From positions 171,501-235,500 of the forward strand of contig NC_011681.1 in assembly GCF_000150955.2 (NCBI RefSeq): a stretch of DNA of 64,000 nt, read 5' to 3'. Source of the stretch: Phaeodactylum tricornutum CCAP 1055/1. Its lineage: Eukaryota; Bacillariophyta; Bacillariophyceae; Surirellales; Neidiaceae. Below the pieces are notes generated by a model. That model saw only the letters and a list, made by a program, of their open reading frames with translations. It was not told the origin of the DNA and ran no database searches. The position numbers were made by a program, and so were the translations under genes. The stretch's first letter is position 1; each line of letters opens with the position of its first letter. Shown here one piece after another: positions 47,634 through 58,365 of this stretch.

Positions 47634-49024
47634 ATGGACCGACGCGTTTCCCGACGCCGGTCGCAAACGTCCCTAGTTGTGGCAGAAGAAGCGCACGCTG
47701 CCGAGGACCCATCCGCGTTGCAACGCATCGTTGAATACGCAGCGGTGCGTGTGCTAGCCCGACAATTTCCCTCAAGAAACGCACATGGTAGAAGCAGTAC
47801 GGAAATACCATTCAATCCATACCGAGAGCATATTCCTGAGTTTGGAGGCGTTTTGCCATTTGTTTTGCGATTGCTAAAAACAATACTTCTATCCGGCTTA
47901 CTTCTGACTGTATCACTAGCTTCGTATTGGATGTGCTATCAAGCCGCCATGCCGTCTCGGCACTCCAGTAAGCTGCTGTATTTCGACTATACAGGGTCTG
48001 CGTTGCCACGGCTGATGGCAGCCAAAGTTCCATTTCGCCCCGTCGAAGACAGCGAGTCCAGCTATCAAGGTCCATGGGCTCTGGTAGATTTGTTCTCTAA
48101 ACAGCCGCACTGGGAGGCATTCAGTCATGAAATTCTACCGCCGCCTACCACATCGACGCGACTTTTACAGCCCAAGCAGGACTACTACATTGAAATAGTG
48201 TTGGACTTACCGGAGTCGGAACACAATCAGATGCTGGGCATGTTTGGTGTCGTCACGGAACTCTATTCACGCAACGGAACCAAACTTGCCTTATCTCGGC
48301 GGTCGATGCGCATACCGCATGAGAGCCACTGGATATCGGTCGTGCGCAAGATGGCACTCTTGGCACCCCTATTGATTGGCGCCATCGAAGAAACACGAAC
48401 GGTAACGGTGCCATCATTTCGACACATTGTGGAAAGTCTGGATTTACCACTGGTACGTTTCAATGGCCAAGTTCTGTAATGACAGGCAGTGAATATTACC
48501 TTCTTTACTGACTAAACTGATTTTTGATCACACAGAAGTATATATTGGTCCAAGTCGTCATGCCAAGAGACCCAATTCTGGCGTCGAAAACAGTAGAGAT
48601 CACTGGCGGTGAAATATGGATTGGCAAAGAGCTCAACAGCGTGCAGGAAATTATGCGTCACTGGTTTTATACGTGTGCTACCCTTGGTACTGCTGTCTTC
48701 GCTTTCTTTTACTTGTCGTTGTTCCTGGTCCTAAAACTCGTCCTCGAATCTGTAGGCAAGCCGGAAGAACCGGCATGCGACTTGGCAAGTTTGCCTGAGG
48801 ATGAGCCGCAAGACTTTGAGCCCATCCCAGTGGTAGATGACGATGAGCCACATACTATCCCGTTACGCAACGGAACGAATAGCTCGCGGTTTGTGAATGA
48901 AACGGAGCGTGTCCACCGTGCCGATCGGCGACATCCACAGACTACATCATCTGCTTACGAAGACGCAAATATTTGGGAAGACTTGAATTTTATTACTCCG
49001 GTTACTCCAGCCGAAGCTATTTGA
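47634..49024 (+). CDS. BSCL2: Seipin, lipid-droplet assembly protein
   Basis: Two exons (47634-48452 and 48536-49024) joined in phase 0 across an 83-bp intron (GTACGT...CACACAG), 435 residues. Seipin forms ER rings that organise lipid-droplet budding. Membrane helix 1 is 'VLRLLKTILLSGLLLTVSLASYWMCYQ' (about residues 80-107). The lumenal domain shows the signature 'DLPESEHNQMLGMFGVVTELYSRNGTKLALSRRSMRIPHES', matching 'LPESPxNxxLGMF' of the family. Exon 2 completes the lumenal fold ('KYILVQVVMPRDPILASKTVEI') and adds helix 2 ('FYTCATLGTAVFAFFYLSLFLVLKLVL'), followed by an acidic cytosolic tail. Without splicing the frame would stop at 48479. Confidence 0.9.
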
Positions 49025-49338
49025 CTGTGATGTAATGCGGGGTTTTCGCGCCCGAGACGATTGAATCGTCAGAGGAATAATTCAATCTTTTCGATTTGGT
49101 CACTCAAGTGTCAGCTAGCCAGCCCTAACAATGGGACTGGATGTTTCGGCTTCACTCAAACACGTCGTCTCGGAAACGAACGCAGATATGAAATCGCTAG
49201 GAACAATACTCGATACTCTGAAAAAATTATAGGCATAACAAAATTCAGAATGTTGTTATTGTACCTTGTTCGTGTAAATCTATTTTCATTGTGCAGCGGA
49301 ATTGATTCCTTTCGAGGTTCGGCTACTTGCTGCCATTG
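49025..49338. other. Convergent intergenic region
   Basis: About 310 bp between convergent ends. A TCACAGTCA (minus) at 49022-49030 overlaps the seipin stop codon. Confidence 0.55.
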
Positions 49339-50589
49339 TCATCGGAACGATGCTGGCGGAAGGGACGATAGGTTGGACACCTCATGTAAACTCCGCTCTT
49401 GTACTTCGCGCACGGCCGCTTGTAGTTCCGGTCGAGTTTCGAGCAATTGCAAAGCCTGGTCAATCGAGACCGCTTTCCGGAAGCGCCCCGACTCGGGCCA
49501 AACATCCATCACACTAGTCACGTAAAGCGGAAACAGTGTCATGCGCACCTGCGAATACGTTGCCGACAGCGTGGTAGATGCAATTGACACTGTGTCGTCA
49601 CTGGGGTGTACAGGCGCAGCTTTTGTCGTTGGCCTACCGGGCTTGGAGGGATGCCCGAGTATTCTGGACATGGCTTCTTCGGACAGCATTAATGTAGGTG
49701 CGGTCACGACTGGTGCGGGTGGCAATGCCGTTCCGTCAGTGATAGCTCCTTCGATGTCAGACAAAACACTACCACAAGTATCAGTCATCTTGGCTTTGGT
49801 GGATCGTAATGGGGCAAGATTGGAGTTCTCAAGTTCCAATCGCCGTTTTTTTGCTTTACGGGTTTCGTACTGGATCGTTCGCAAAGGTGGCCCCAAAACA
49901 CCGAGTACCCCCGCTTCTTCGAAACACTCCCGAACTGCCGATTCCGGCATGGTTTCGTCCTCTTCCCATCCACCCTTGGGAAGAATCCACTCGGACTTGC
50001 GTGAAGCCGACGCGAATAATATTTTGCCGTCTTTGAGAATCGGAACACAGCCAGTGACGAGTCGAATGGCGCCCGATGCCGTGTCCTCTTCTTCAGCCCA
50101 ACGCTGCGTAGAGCGGCCTTGGCGGGAGGTTTTTCGCAATGAAACTTTGGCGTTGAGCTCATCGGTCAAGGCCCGGTCCATCCGCACCGGTGTGGACGCG
50201 ACACTTTGATCCGAAACTCCTTTCGAAAAATGCTCGTGATCGGAAAGTACATCCAGGTCACTTTCACGGGTGCATTCGGAGGAGTTTGATGACACAGGGA
50301 CCACGGGAAATAGAGAAACGTTGCTTTTCATAGGTGCTGTAAAAGCAAAAGCAGCAAGCTCCTCCGTAGTCATGGCTTGACTACGGAGGTTTTCATCCAT
50401 ACATATCGGCGCAGTCTTTGGGCGCCCAGTACTAGCCGGCGTGGTTAGGGTTTGGGCAAAGTCGTGAGCAATATTGTGAGCTGTGGCGTCGCTGTCTTTG
50501 TGAGGAGCTAACTCGTCCGCTATAGGCAAAGAGGAAGGATTCATGGTGCAATTGGTGTCGTTGACCATCCAAACTTGTGCGGTAGCCAT
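49339..50589 (-). CDS. Nudix hydrolase, diphosphoinositol-polyphosphate type
   Basis: 416 residues from the ATG at 50589; the longer frame starts with GTG. The Nudix box is complete: 'GGWEEDETMPESAVRECFEEAGVLG', giving G-x5-E-x7-R-E-x2-E-E-x-G. Just before it, 'RLVTGCVPILKDGKILFASASRKSEWILPKG' is close to diadenosine/diphosphoinositol polyphosphate phosphohydrolases (DIPP/NUDT3). A Lys/Arg-rich insertion and a Ser/Pro-rich loop separate this from the final strands ('RMTLFPLYVTSVMDVWPESGRFRKAVSIDQALQLL'), an arrangement longer than in animals. The N-terminal 150 residues are disordered. Likely substrates are inositol pyrophosphates or dinucleoside polyphosphates. A TCACAGTCA word lies 51 bp upstream. 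Confidence 0.85.
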   Translation of the reverse strand: MATAQVWMVNDTNCTMNPSSLPIADELAPHKDSDATAHNIAHDFAQTLTTPASTGRPKTAPICMDENLRSQAMTTEELAAFAFTAPMKSNVSLFPVVPVSSNSSECTRESDLDVLSDHEHFSKGVSDQSVASTPVRMDRALTDELNAKVSLRKTSRQGRSTQRWAEEEDTASGAIRLVTGCVPILKDGKILFASASRKSEWILPKGGWEEDETMPESAVRECFEEAGVLGVLGPPLRTIQYETRKAKKRRLELENSNLAPLRSTKAKMTDTCGSVLSDIEGAITDGTALPPAPVVTAPTLMLSEEAMSRILGHPSKPGRPTTKAAPVHPSDDTVSIASTTLSATYSQVRMTLFPLYVTSVMDVWPESGRFRKAVSIDQALQLLETRPELQAAVREVQERSLHEVSNLSSLPPASFR

Positions 50590-52531
50590 GGAATGAGGTC
50601 GGTCTTTTCCCACTCCTGGTCAACGCTGCCAGAGCGGAGTTGACTGTGATGCGATATATGACTTTACGTAGACAGCACGTAGAAATTCTACGATGCAATT
50701 CTTCGAACCAAAAGCCAAGACAACAACGTAGAAAATGGTTGAATTCAGGGATCCAGGGAGGCTGGAGTATTGCTCTGATCGAATACTGAGGTTCTGTAAC
50801 GAATATGTAATATAGATTGCAGCCTTGGATACGATTGTAGGAACAAACGCACTGCCAAAAAGTGTTGACAGTGAGTTTCGTTCGACGCGGCAAACACAGG
50901 TTGTGGAGAAAACAGTTGGTTGGACTCGGAGGCGTGGCTCCGTCATGTACGTGTGGGCGTTCCAGGAAAGGTTAGGCTACTACGCCTGGGTTGGTTTTAC
51001 AGCACTGACCGTGTCCCACGAAACACAACGGAATTAAATGGAGCATTTCGACTGTCAGCGACACCTTCTAGCGACAAAAGCACATAGTTTTTCCAAAGTC
51101 GCTTTCTTTGCATATATTCTGTGGCCGTGTCTGAACAGGGCGGTCTCGGAATCGAAAAGATACCAGCATGTCAACTGCCATTTTCTCTCATAAATTTTGG
51201 ACCTCGTTAGCCATAGCAATCGAAAAAGAGAGAGGGGGTAATCAATACGTGAGATTCTATATTCCTTTTTTCTGATTTTTTCAAACTTTAAATTTTAATT
51301 TACGGTCACCAGTTCTATAACAGTCAAAGTTCGTGTGTGATTGATAGTGAGAGGCGTCTCATGTTAACTGCAATGCCAAACAATACGTAGAAGGGCATAT
51401 ATACAGCAGCAAAGAAATTGCTAGAGAGCTTTCAAATATTCATGACAACTATCACACTAAATCAAACCGCTACGTCTGAGAAGAGGCGGGGTTTACTCTG
51501 CGACCTGAGACGGAGTGCTTCATACTTACCGTGAGTGAGCAAAAATTATACGATGTGCTGTTTTTCGACGTCGCTAACTGGAGGTGACCAACGAGCAAAC
51601 CCTCCGTAACCTTTCACAGGTATTGGTTGCTCGTACGCGACGTACATCAACTAAATCCAGAGATTCGCGTGTACAGCAAACGTTATAAGGAGAGCACCGT
51701 GAGAAGAAATGCATATTTATACCTGCGGTACCATTAACAGAAATAATTTAGTCGTGGTCAGTTTGTATGAGTTTTAAAGGGTTGGAAAACCTTAAATAGC
51801 AAGCTTGCAGCATGGAATATTCCCGGGTGGTATCTTTTTGGGATCACGTACTCATCTTCTTTGTTAGTTTTGTAGTCAAAGGTACTCTTAACAGCAAGTA
51901 TATATGTTTAATAGCTAGACACTTTTGTCTTTCGGTTGCAAGGGTACGAGCATCCGTACTAGAAGATACATGGGCTTAGAAATATATTTCTCTCAAAAAT
52001 TGTCCTTTCGATATCACATATTTGAAAGCCAAAACACAGACAGTTTTAGTCTTATTCAAATGGTTTTTGGGATAAACATGCCAGAAATATCTATGCAGAA
52101 TCAGCTTCAGGAGAAGCTTGTTTATTTCGCTTCTTTCCATAAGCATATCCCAATTATAAAATAGGAAAATGGTTTCACCTTTGTCCAGGAAATAGCATAG
52201 GATGACGAACTATTCACAGCCGAAGCTTTTCCACTGGGAATCTTGCCTGAAGTTGATGTCGAAAACATCTATAGGATAAGCAACCGTCGAGTCCATAAGA
52301 TACACTGTGTAGCTAGATCGTATCTATGAATCGATTTCTAGAGGTTCTTCTCGATGATGTTTGATGAACAACTATGCCTCGCATGAAAGCTCGGGTAACG
52401 AACACCAAACGATGAATCAATGGAACAAAAAGCGAGGTTCAAATGTTTGTTTCCAAAAAATTTGCTACCTGTGAATACAGAGCAAATCAAAAACTCAATT
52501 TATAATCAACAGCAGTAATTCATAGTCAGAC
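50590..52531. other. Gene-poor AT-rich gap
   Basis: About 1.9 kb, the longest gene-free stretch. A TCACAGTCA (minus) at 50641-50649 belongs to the Nudix promoter. From about 51.0 to 52.5 kb the DNA is AT-rich with no frame over about 80 codons and no recognisable repeat ends or transposon motifs. It may hold a non-coding RNA or an old degraded insert. Confidence 0.5.
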
Positions 52532-54082
52532 ATGATTTTGCTTCCTCGACCGCAACTTTGCGGAATCGTTGGTAAAAGCAGTTTCTGGTGTGTCTTATTC
52601 TCACTCATTCTCGCCATGGCCGGCTCTCCACCAGTGATCGAAGGTAAGAATGTTGGTCTGTTTTGCCGTTTGTTCTGCTTGCAATCTCGGAACTTCGCGA
52701 CCGACTAACATGTCTTTGTTCTTTTCATTTGCTCAGCAACTGGACTTCGCCACGGACCGTGGTTCTCCTCTTCAATCTTTTACGACGCTGCTGAAGGAGG
52801 AATCATCGGTATTGACTTTCCCGTTACTATTCATGCTCCACAAATGCAGAAATTTGGTGCTATACTCGTGATTCTCATGTTGTGTGCGCTCGCTTATCGC
52901 ATTCTTCTGCAGTATTTGAACGCAATGGCCTGGCCCGCTGCTGTTCAGCGAATGAAGGTCCAAGGAACTTCCGGCGCGAAAGCTGATCCTTTCACTGTGA
53001 CCCCGGGCTGGACTTTTTTATCGCAATCCCCTGCCTACTGGGGAATTGAAAACACATTTCACTGCCTCGTGCACCTGCCCGTCTATGTTTGGAGATACAT
53101 CGCTCTAATTTGTTACTATCTTCCGAGAGATGCTCAGCGACGATACTTTCGAGGAGAAACAGTCTCTGATAAGGTTCTTTGGGACTTTATCACTGATACT
53201 GTTCTGATGCTGCTATGCGACATTGACAGCAGCGGCGAAATTCTGACGTATCGCTGCGAAGGATGCTCCAAAGGAATCTTCACCAATGGCACTCGAGACG
53301 ATTGTATGATCGATGGCACGACGCTAGTTCTCAAAATGAAAAATGGCATCGTCTTAAGTGCTAAAACCAAGGACGGTCCTGTCCTCGATGGAAAATGGAT
53401 CACTCGAAATGAGATCCTTGCTGACGCATTGGCACGCACCGAGGCACTTTGGGGACATACACTCATCCACTATAGTGGCGAGCGTAGTGCTGCGAGTATC
53501 GCTCGCTTGGAAGTCGATATACTTAAGCCGTGTGCATTGCACACGCATAGTATCCATGATGCACTTTTGCACAGCCCTGTTGGCCCGCTGACTAAAACGT
53601 GGACCCCTTTTACGTCTTGGCTCAACCGGATGGAGGACGTGGCCAACGGGTTGGAAGGCATGATGCCACATCAGCTTCATCGAATCAAAGATCCGAGGAA
53701 GTTTAAGGTCTTTAATTACATGCTCCGCGCTCATGGAGTGGTCAGCAAGATTCTGCTCAAGTATAACCTAGCTCAAGAGATCAACGTGGACGATTTCTTT
53801 GCCCTTGTAATTATGCATGATCTGGACCATATCACTGGATACCGCGCATTCTGGAACGAGGTCCCGCTGCGTCCGTCAAACGAAACCAGTTTTTTTATGT
53901 TTTTTGTTTCGATGTATCAGAATTGCGTCCAGCAACAGCTTTGGACACCTCCCATCATCAACCCCTTTTGGTCCATGTATATCAAAGACAGTACGCAGCC
54001 CTTCTTCCAGGAGCTTTACCGTGGTTTGGAGAAGATCGATAAGGACTTGGCGGGTCTAGCTCGTTTCAGTATCACGTTTTAG
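52532..54082 (+). CDS. Unknown membrane protein with signal anchor, two exons
   Basis: Exon 1 (52532-52643) and exon 2 (52737-54082) join in phase across a 93-bp intron (GTAAGA...GCTCAG), giving 485 residues. Exon 1 encodes a hydrophobic leader ('SSFWCVLFSLILAMAGSPPVI'). Exon 2 continues 'ATGLRHGPWFSSSIFYDAAEGG' and a membrane helix ('FGAILVILMLCALAYRILLQYL'). Another hydrophobic segment is 'FHCLVHLPVYVWRYIALICYYLP'. Later parts are soluble: 'EILTYRCEGCSKGIF', 'EGMMPHQLHRIKDPRKFKVFNYMLRAHGVV' and 'FFALVIMHDLDHITGYRAFW'. I recognise no family; the His/Asp group in 'MHDLDH' could bind metal but that is a guess. A TCATAGTCAG variant of the recurrent element sits just before the ATG. Confidence 0.78.
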
Positions 54083-54270
54083 TGACGAGACGATTCATTT
54101 AGCTGCACATTTTTTGACCTTCCATACTTGGCAGACCACTGCCAATCTATATACTACATGAAAAAAGTCCACAATAAATCTGAAATTGAATTGCTCCTTA
54201 TTTTGATAAAGGATACAATAAATATGAAAAACAGTCAAAGGGACATGGGGTCAACAAAAAAGAGTGGCCT

Positions 54271-55896
54271 TTACAGTAGTCGCCTCAATTCTTGGTCCAC
54301 CACGTCAACCTGCACGACATTTTTGTCGATCCGCAAAGCGTGGATCTCGCCAAAGAGCCCATACCCAATGCAGCGTGCCTTGTGAGAGAGATAGTGAGCA
54401 ACGGATGCTGCAGGCTGTAAACAGAGTGAATCTGTCTTTTTCAATTTGTAAAGTTCTTGGTTGCGCGACATGTGTACGAGTTGCTGCGTATCAACTTGAA
54501 TCGCTTTCAAGTCGAGTCCGTGCTGATACAAAAAGAATAGCATTCGCTGAAGATCGGCTTCACCTGGACGGTAGTGTCCGGAATGGGGGAAAACGTGAGT
54601 CAAAATTCCGCCACTGTCTGTCACGAAAATTCCCGCCGCCGAAACAGCTTTGCCGCCAAAGAAAGAGGAGTGATGAAAACGCTGCTTGCTGTGGGCACCT
54701 TCAGCAATTGAAACAACTTTCGGCGCGCCATATAAGACGTTGTCACGCAAGACAAAGATCCAACCTTCAACGCCTGTCTGAATCAAACGGCCTTCCATAT
54801 CGGTAACTCGAGCGAGACCGATACCCGACGAACAATCGCACTCCAACTTTACAGCATATCGTTGGGTGACAGTTGGGTCGGTGATATATAGGACAGTATC
54901 AGTGTCGAGTTGCTCTCGTGGGCACGCTGTTAGTTCTGGCCTAGCTGCCCCACGTGCGGCACCAACACCATCTAGCCAATCAAAAAAGCGATTAGTGGGG
55001 TAACCAAGGGCCCCCCAGTGATGATAGTAGAGTCGAAGATTCTTGCCGTACCTGTGATAGGGATCTGCAACCTCGAGCCACGCTTTACGATGGAGCTGGG
55101 AGTAGTTCCCTCGAGAAATACCGCGGATGGTAATTTCTGGAGGATTCGACTGAATTCCCTGATAGATGTAACTTTGCGTACGTTGCAGGGAAGGCAGTTT
55201 GTGAAAAATAATCACAGGATTTATATCTTTGGATCGTTTTTGTACATGACGAGGTTGTCGGCTACTTCGGGGGAAAAGAAAGTCGCAAGTCCGGCTCAAT
55301 CCGACGCAGGATTTCGCTGTAGAACTCAATAAAGAATCTTGAGGTACGTGAATTTCGAGAACGCCTTCCTCCTCGTCCATTTGGGATCGATCGTCGTCGT
55401 CAAAGATAGTTTGTAGCAAAGCATTAGTATGGGAGGGTGGTGTAGATCCTAGGGCTTCACAAAATTGAACGGCTTCGTTCAGCCAACGATCTTGGCTGTC
55501 GCTTCGATGAAGTCTCGACGTATTGGAGCTTTCGTCTAGAACTGAACGATGCGAACCTTCCGCCACAGTTATGTCGGTTGTTTTCAAGCAAGAAGGAGAT
55601 TCGAATTCCTTATCATGGAGAGAATTCTGCTTCTTGTTTTCTTGCAGCAGAGGTAGCTTCTGAGTGGAACGTTGAAACACATCCAAAATTTCGGCGTGAA
55701 CTTCTTCCATTTCAAAAATCGCGCTCTCCGCTTCGAAATCGTACAGCGAAACCTCTGCTATGGTAGATTCATTCGCCCTGTGTGCCTCGCTCGAGGAAAC
55801 CGATGCCTTCATATCAGCTTCAAGATTCAAGCAGCAGTGTGCGGAACTAGCAGTTCTTGCTTCCAGAGGTACCATGGCTTTAGTAGCATCAAGCAT
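54271..55896 (-). CDS. IQM-like (calmodulin-binding IQM family) protein, copy 1
   Basis: 541 residues with the ATG at 55896. The first 230 residues are acidic and Ser-rich. The folded core starts at 'SYIYQGIQSNPPEITIRGISRGNYSQLHRKAWLEV' and continues with 'HRYGKNLRLYYHHW', 'NRFFDWLDG', 'EGWIFVLRDNVLYGAPK', 'FHHSSFFGGKAVSAAGIFV' and 'FPHSGHYRPGEADLQRMLFFLYQHGLDL'. The plant IQM proteins have the same ordered motifs ('HRYGKNLHFYYDVW', 'WIFVLS...LYVGQK', 'FQHSSFLAGGAITAAGRLV', 'IWPYSGHYHPTEENF'). I see no IQ calmodulin-binding motif, so calmodulin binding is not assured. A closely related copy lies at 58.4 kb on the other strand. Confidence 0.82.
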   Translation of the reverse strand: MLDATKAMVPLEARTASSAHCCLNLEADMKASVSSSEAHRANESTIAEVSLYDFEAESAIFEMEEVHAEILDVFQRSTQKLPLLQENKKQNSLHDKEFESPSCLKTTDITVAEGSHRSVLDESSNTSRLHRSDSQDRWLNEAVQFCEALGSTPPSHTNALLQTIFDDDDRSQMDEEEGVLEIHVPQDSLLSSTAKSCVGLSRTCDFLFPRSSRQPRHVQKRSKDINPVIIFHKLPSLQRTQSYIYQGIQSNPPEITIRGISRGNYSQLHRKAWLEVADPYHRYGKNLRLYYHHWGALGYPTNRFFDWLDGVGAARGAARPELTACPREQLDTDTVLYITDPTVTQRYAVKLECDCSSGIGLARVTDMEGRLIQTGVEGWIFVLRDNVLYGAPKVVSIAEGAHSKQRFHHSSFFGGKAVSAAGIFVTDSGGILTHVFPHSGHYRPGEADLQRMLFFLYQHGLDLKAIQVDTQQLVHMSRNQELYKLKKTDSLCLQPAASVAHYLSHKARCIGYGLFGEIHALRIDKNVVQVDVVDQELRRLL

Positions 55897-56722
55897 TCAA
55901 CTTGTTGAAGAATCTTGGGTTACTTTTGTGTTCCTAGACGTTTAAAATAATGATGACTGCTCTCGGGTATTCTCGTTCTGAATTGAAAATGATTCACAGT
56001 CAGAGGCAACTCGAGGTGTGACATTCGTATTGGGAAATCCGTTTTCTGTTCGTTCGTCAACTACGAGGAAAAGGAAGTTCCGTGGAGAATCCGGACTGTG
56101 AGTCCGTTAAAAGTATCATACTGTGCCTGTTTGGACCGAATCTGTGCCATACTCGGTCTCTTGCGTACTGCATCTTTCCAGAATCTTGCTAGATTCGATG
56201 ATAAATGTGTCGTAGGAAAAGGTTCGAGTTCAGAACTCGCCGCGCGTGTCGAGAGACAGATAGGAAGATAAAATTCATCACTTACAATTATGTGTATGCA
56301 ATGCAGAATACAATGCGTGACTGAAGCCCGAGACGCCTGGCTCCAACGGTGCCGGTGGCGAATTTTGTTCTACTGCAGGAGTCATTTGAGCTGAAGGTGG
56401 TGTAGGCGGAGCTATAAGTCATGCTTCGGGAGATTCACGGGCGAAACTTGCACAGGTGGGATATTCAGAACGAGGAGCAAAGTAAAGCACTTTCATAAAC
56501 GACTTGCATTCTGTCAAACAAATGCATACGCCTCATCATTACACTTCCATGTAAATTGAGAGATATTGTGAAACGTAAACTCGTCGCAATCCCTACAAGA
56601 ACTAGATGAAACAGTATGTTTAACGCTTTCAACAGCGTACGCTGTCCACATCTGTATCAGGTTAAGGACACAAAACAAGTTCGTTTTCCAGTGGATAGAT
56701 TGATCGACATCACTAGAGGCCA
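55897..56722. other. Intergenic between IQM copy 1 and methyltransferase
   Basis: About 825 bp without a supported gene. One TCACAGTCA (plus) at 55994-56002, opposite in orientation to the IQM copy 1 gene. Confidence 0.5.
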
Positions 56723-57892
56723 TCAAAAGGACTTCTCAATGGACTCCTCATCACGCGCCGTAGCGACATAGTCTTGATCCGTCAGAGCTGGTAGGTCTAG
56801 CCCTGATGTCGTATGGAGCAAAGCGGCAATAGAGATACTCTCATCCAGTGTGGCTGGATTGCCCGATTCATCGGAGTCATCTTGCCAGAGTTCCATTTCG
56901 AGTCGATAGAGATTCATTGTTGTAATCCCATCCCATGCCGGTTCACGCTGATCCGTGCGTTGACTATAACCTCCATCCCGAATAGTGTGCAGCAGATCCC
57001 ACAGCGATTGTCGGTTGGCTTGACCGATAACATTAAACACAGAGTTTGAAGGTCTTTGTAAGGCCCTAGCTGTATCCAGCAACGGCTGCACTAGAAAACT
57101 GTAGTAGGCCACGTCGGTACCAAAAACTCCATCGAAGGAATTGGGTTCCAAGGTATCGGGGAGTTCTTCGTCCCTCCAATCCAGTACCATAGCTTGTGTA
57201 GCATCAAACACGTGGCGACAATTGCCTTCCACCATATTCATACCTGGACTCCTGATAGGGGTCCGCAAGAGATCAATCGCGGCCACGTCTTGGTCGGTAC
57301 AGGTCACTTGAGGTGCCGCAGCAGATTCACGCAGGGTCCTCCCCAACAATCCCAAGCCGGCTCCCAATTCCACAACGCGTGGCTGGTACGGATGCTCGTC
57401 TGTTGTTGTTGGCGGTGGTGGTGTTTTCCTTCTTGCAAACTGCTGCTGTATAGTGGGAGATTTCACGAGGATGGCTCCCGCCAAGGCGGCGGGCCACAGC
57501 GAACTGGCGAGTGATCCAACCTGCTCAATAAACGGCAAGGATACGGTGGTTGTTGTGAACGACAATGGTGCGGATTCCTCATCCGTGGAATTACTGCAGC
57601 TACTCGTGTCGTACGTGACGGTAACTTGGTAGGTTTGGAGTTGATCATTCCGAGATTCTCGGGTCCAACCGATTGGCTTGGCGGTCGAGCTGCGGATCCA
57701 AGGCATCAATCGAGCCGTTCTTATTTGAACTCCCATGGCCGTGATCGGAATAAAGGATCTCGAGCATATCAGCATGCCTGGTAGTAGCGTTGACAGTATC
57801 CCGTGCAGGCTTCTTCGAAGCAGTGGCGAACGAGGACGACCCGGATTTCGATGCCTTGGAGCATAACGATAACGATAGCGGTGGTCTATCAT
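56723..57892 (-). CDS. SAM-dependent methyltransferase (Methyltransf_16 / METTL21-like)
   Basis: 389 residues with the ATG at 57892; inner ATGs give shorter starts. The N-terminus is Arg-rich ('HRYRYRYAPRHRNPGRPRSPLLRRSL'), compatible with mitochondrial import but also with a wrong start. The family core is clear: 'SLASSLWPAALAGAILVKSP', SAM loop 'VVELGAGLGLLGRTLRE', 'TCTDQD', 'LDWRDEELPDTLEPNSFDGVFGTDVAYYSFLVQPLLDTARAL'. This class methylates Lys (or His) residues of proteins such as eEF1A, chaperones and ribosomal proteins. The usual 'DxxY' motif is represented by 'GTDVAYY'. Target unknown. It sits between the two IQM-like paralogs, a TCACAGTCA word about 160 bp upstream. Confidence 0.83.
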   Translation of the reverse strand: MIDHRYRYRYAPRHRNPGRPRSPLLRRSLHGILSTLLPGMLICSRSFIPITAMGVQIRTARLMPWIRSSTAKPIGWTRESRNDQLQTYQVTVTYDTSSCSNSTDEESAPLSFTTTTVSLPFIEQVGSLASSLWPAALAGAILVKSPTIQQQFARRKTPPPPTTTDEHPYQPRVVELGAGLGLLGRTLRESAAAPQVTCTDQDVAAIDLLRTPIRSPGMNMVEGNCRHVFDATQAMVLDWRDEELPDTLEPNSFDGVFGTDVAYYSFLVQPLLDTARALQRPSNSVFNVIGQANRQSLWDLLHTIRDGGYSQRTDQREPAWDGITTMNLYRLEMELWQDDSDESGNPATLDESISIAALLHTTSGLDLPALTDQDYVATARDEESIEKSF

Positions 57893-58365
57893 GATAGCGA
57901 TTCGTTTCCTTTATCGAATGAAGCTCGTGCTGAGGAAAAGATGAGCTACAGTTGTCTCACTACGGAGCGAAACAAATTCGACAATGCCTTTGTTTACCGG
58001 TATCGGTAAGGATATGCCGTGGAGCGAGAGCGACGAGTACGAACGAACGAGCTGACTGTGAGAGAAGAAAACAGCAACATGACACAAAGGAAGGAACGCT
58101 GGTTTCGAGAATGTGACCAAAGGTGTGCGACGGGATTGCCGGCTGGCGTCCGGCTTTCGACTTTGATTCGCTTTCATTGGATGTCTTTATCCCTGTTTGG
58201 GCTCCGACGCTAGATTCCCCTACTTTTCTCGATAGGGTTCTACATTCGACGGTATTCTGATGTTCGTTCCGTGCACTGTGGATTGTTCTCAGTCTCCCGC
58301 TTGGGGGTTTTCTCCGCCGCAGTGCGAGTCCGAGCGCGTTGGGGCCCATTACTTTCGGATTTGCC
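57893..58365. promoter_or_regulatory. Divergent promoter region, methyltransferase / IQM copy 2
   Basis: About 470 bp between divergent starts. Contains TCACAGTCA (minus) at 58053-58061. Confidence 0.5.

Noticed and set aside
51925-52164. 79-codon open frame in the AT-rich gap, considered as a mobile-element remnant
   Set aside because: No recognisable polymerase, integrase or transposase motif and no terminal repeats were seen.
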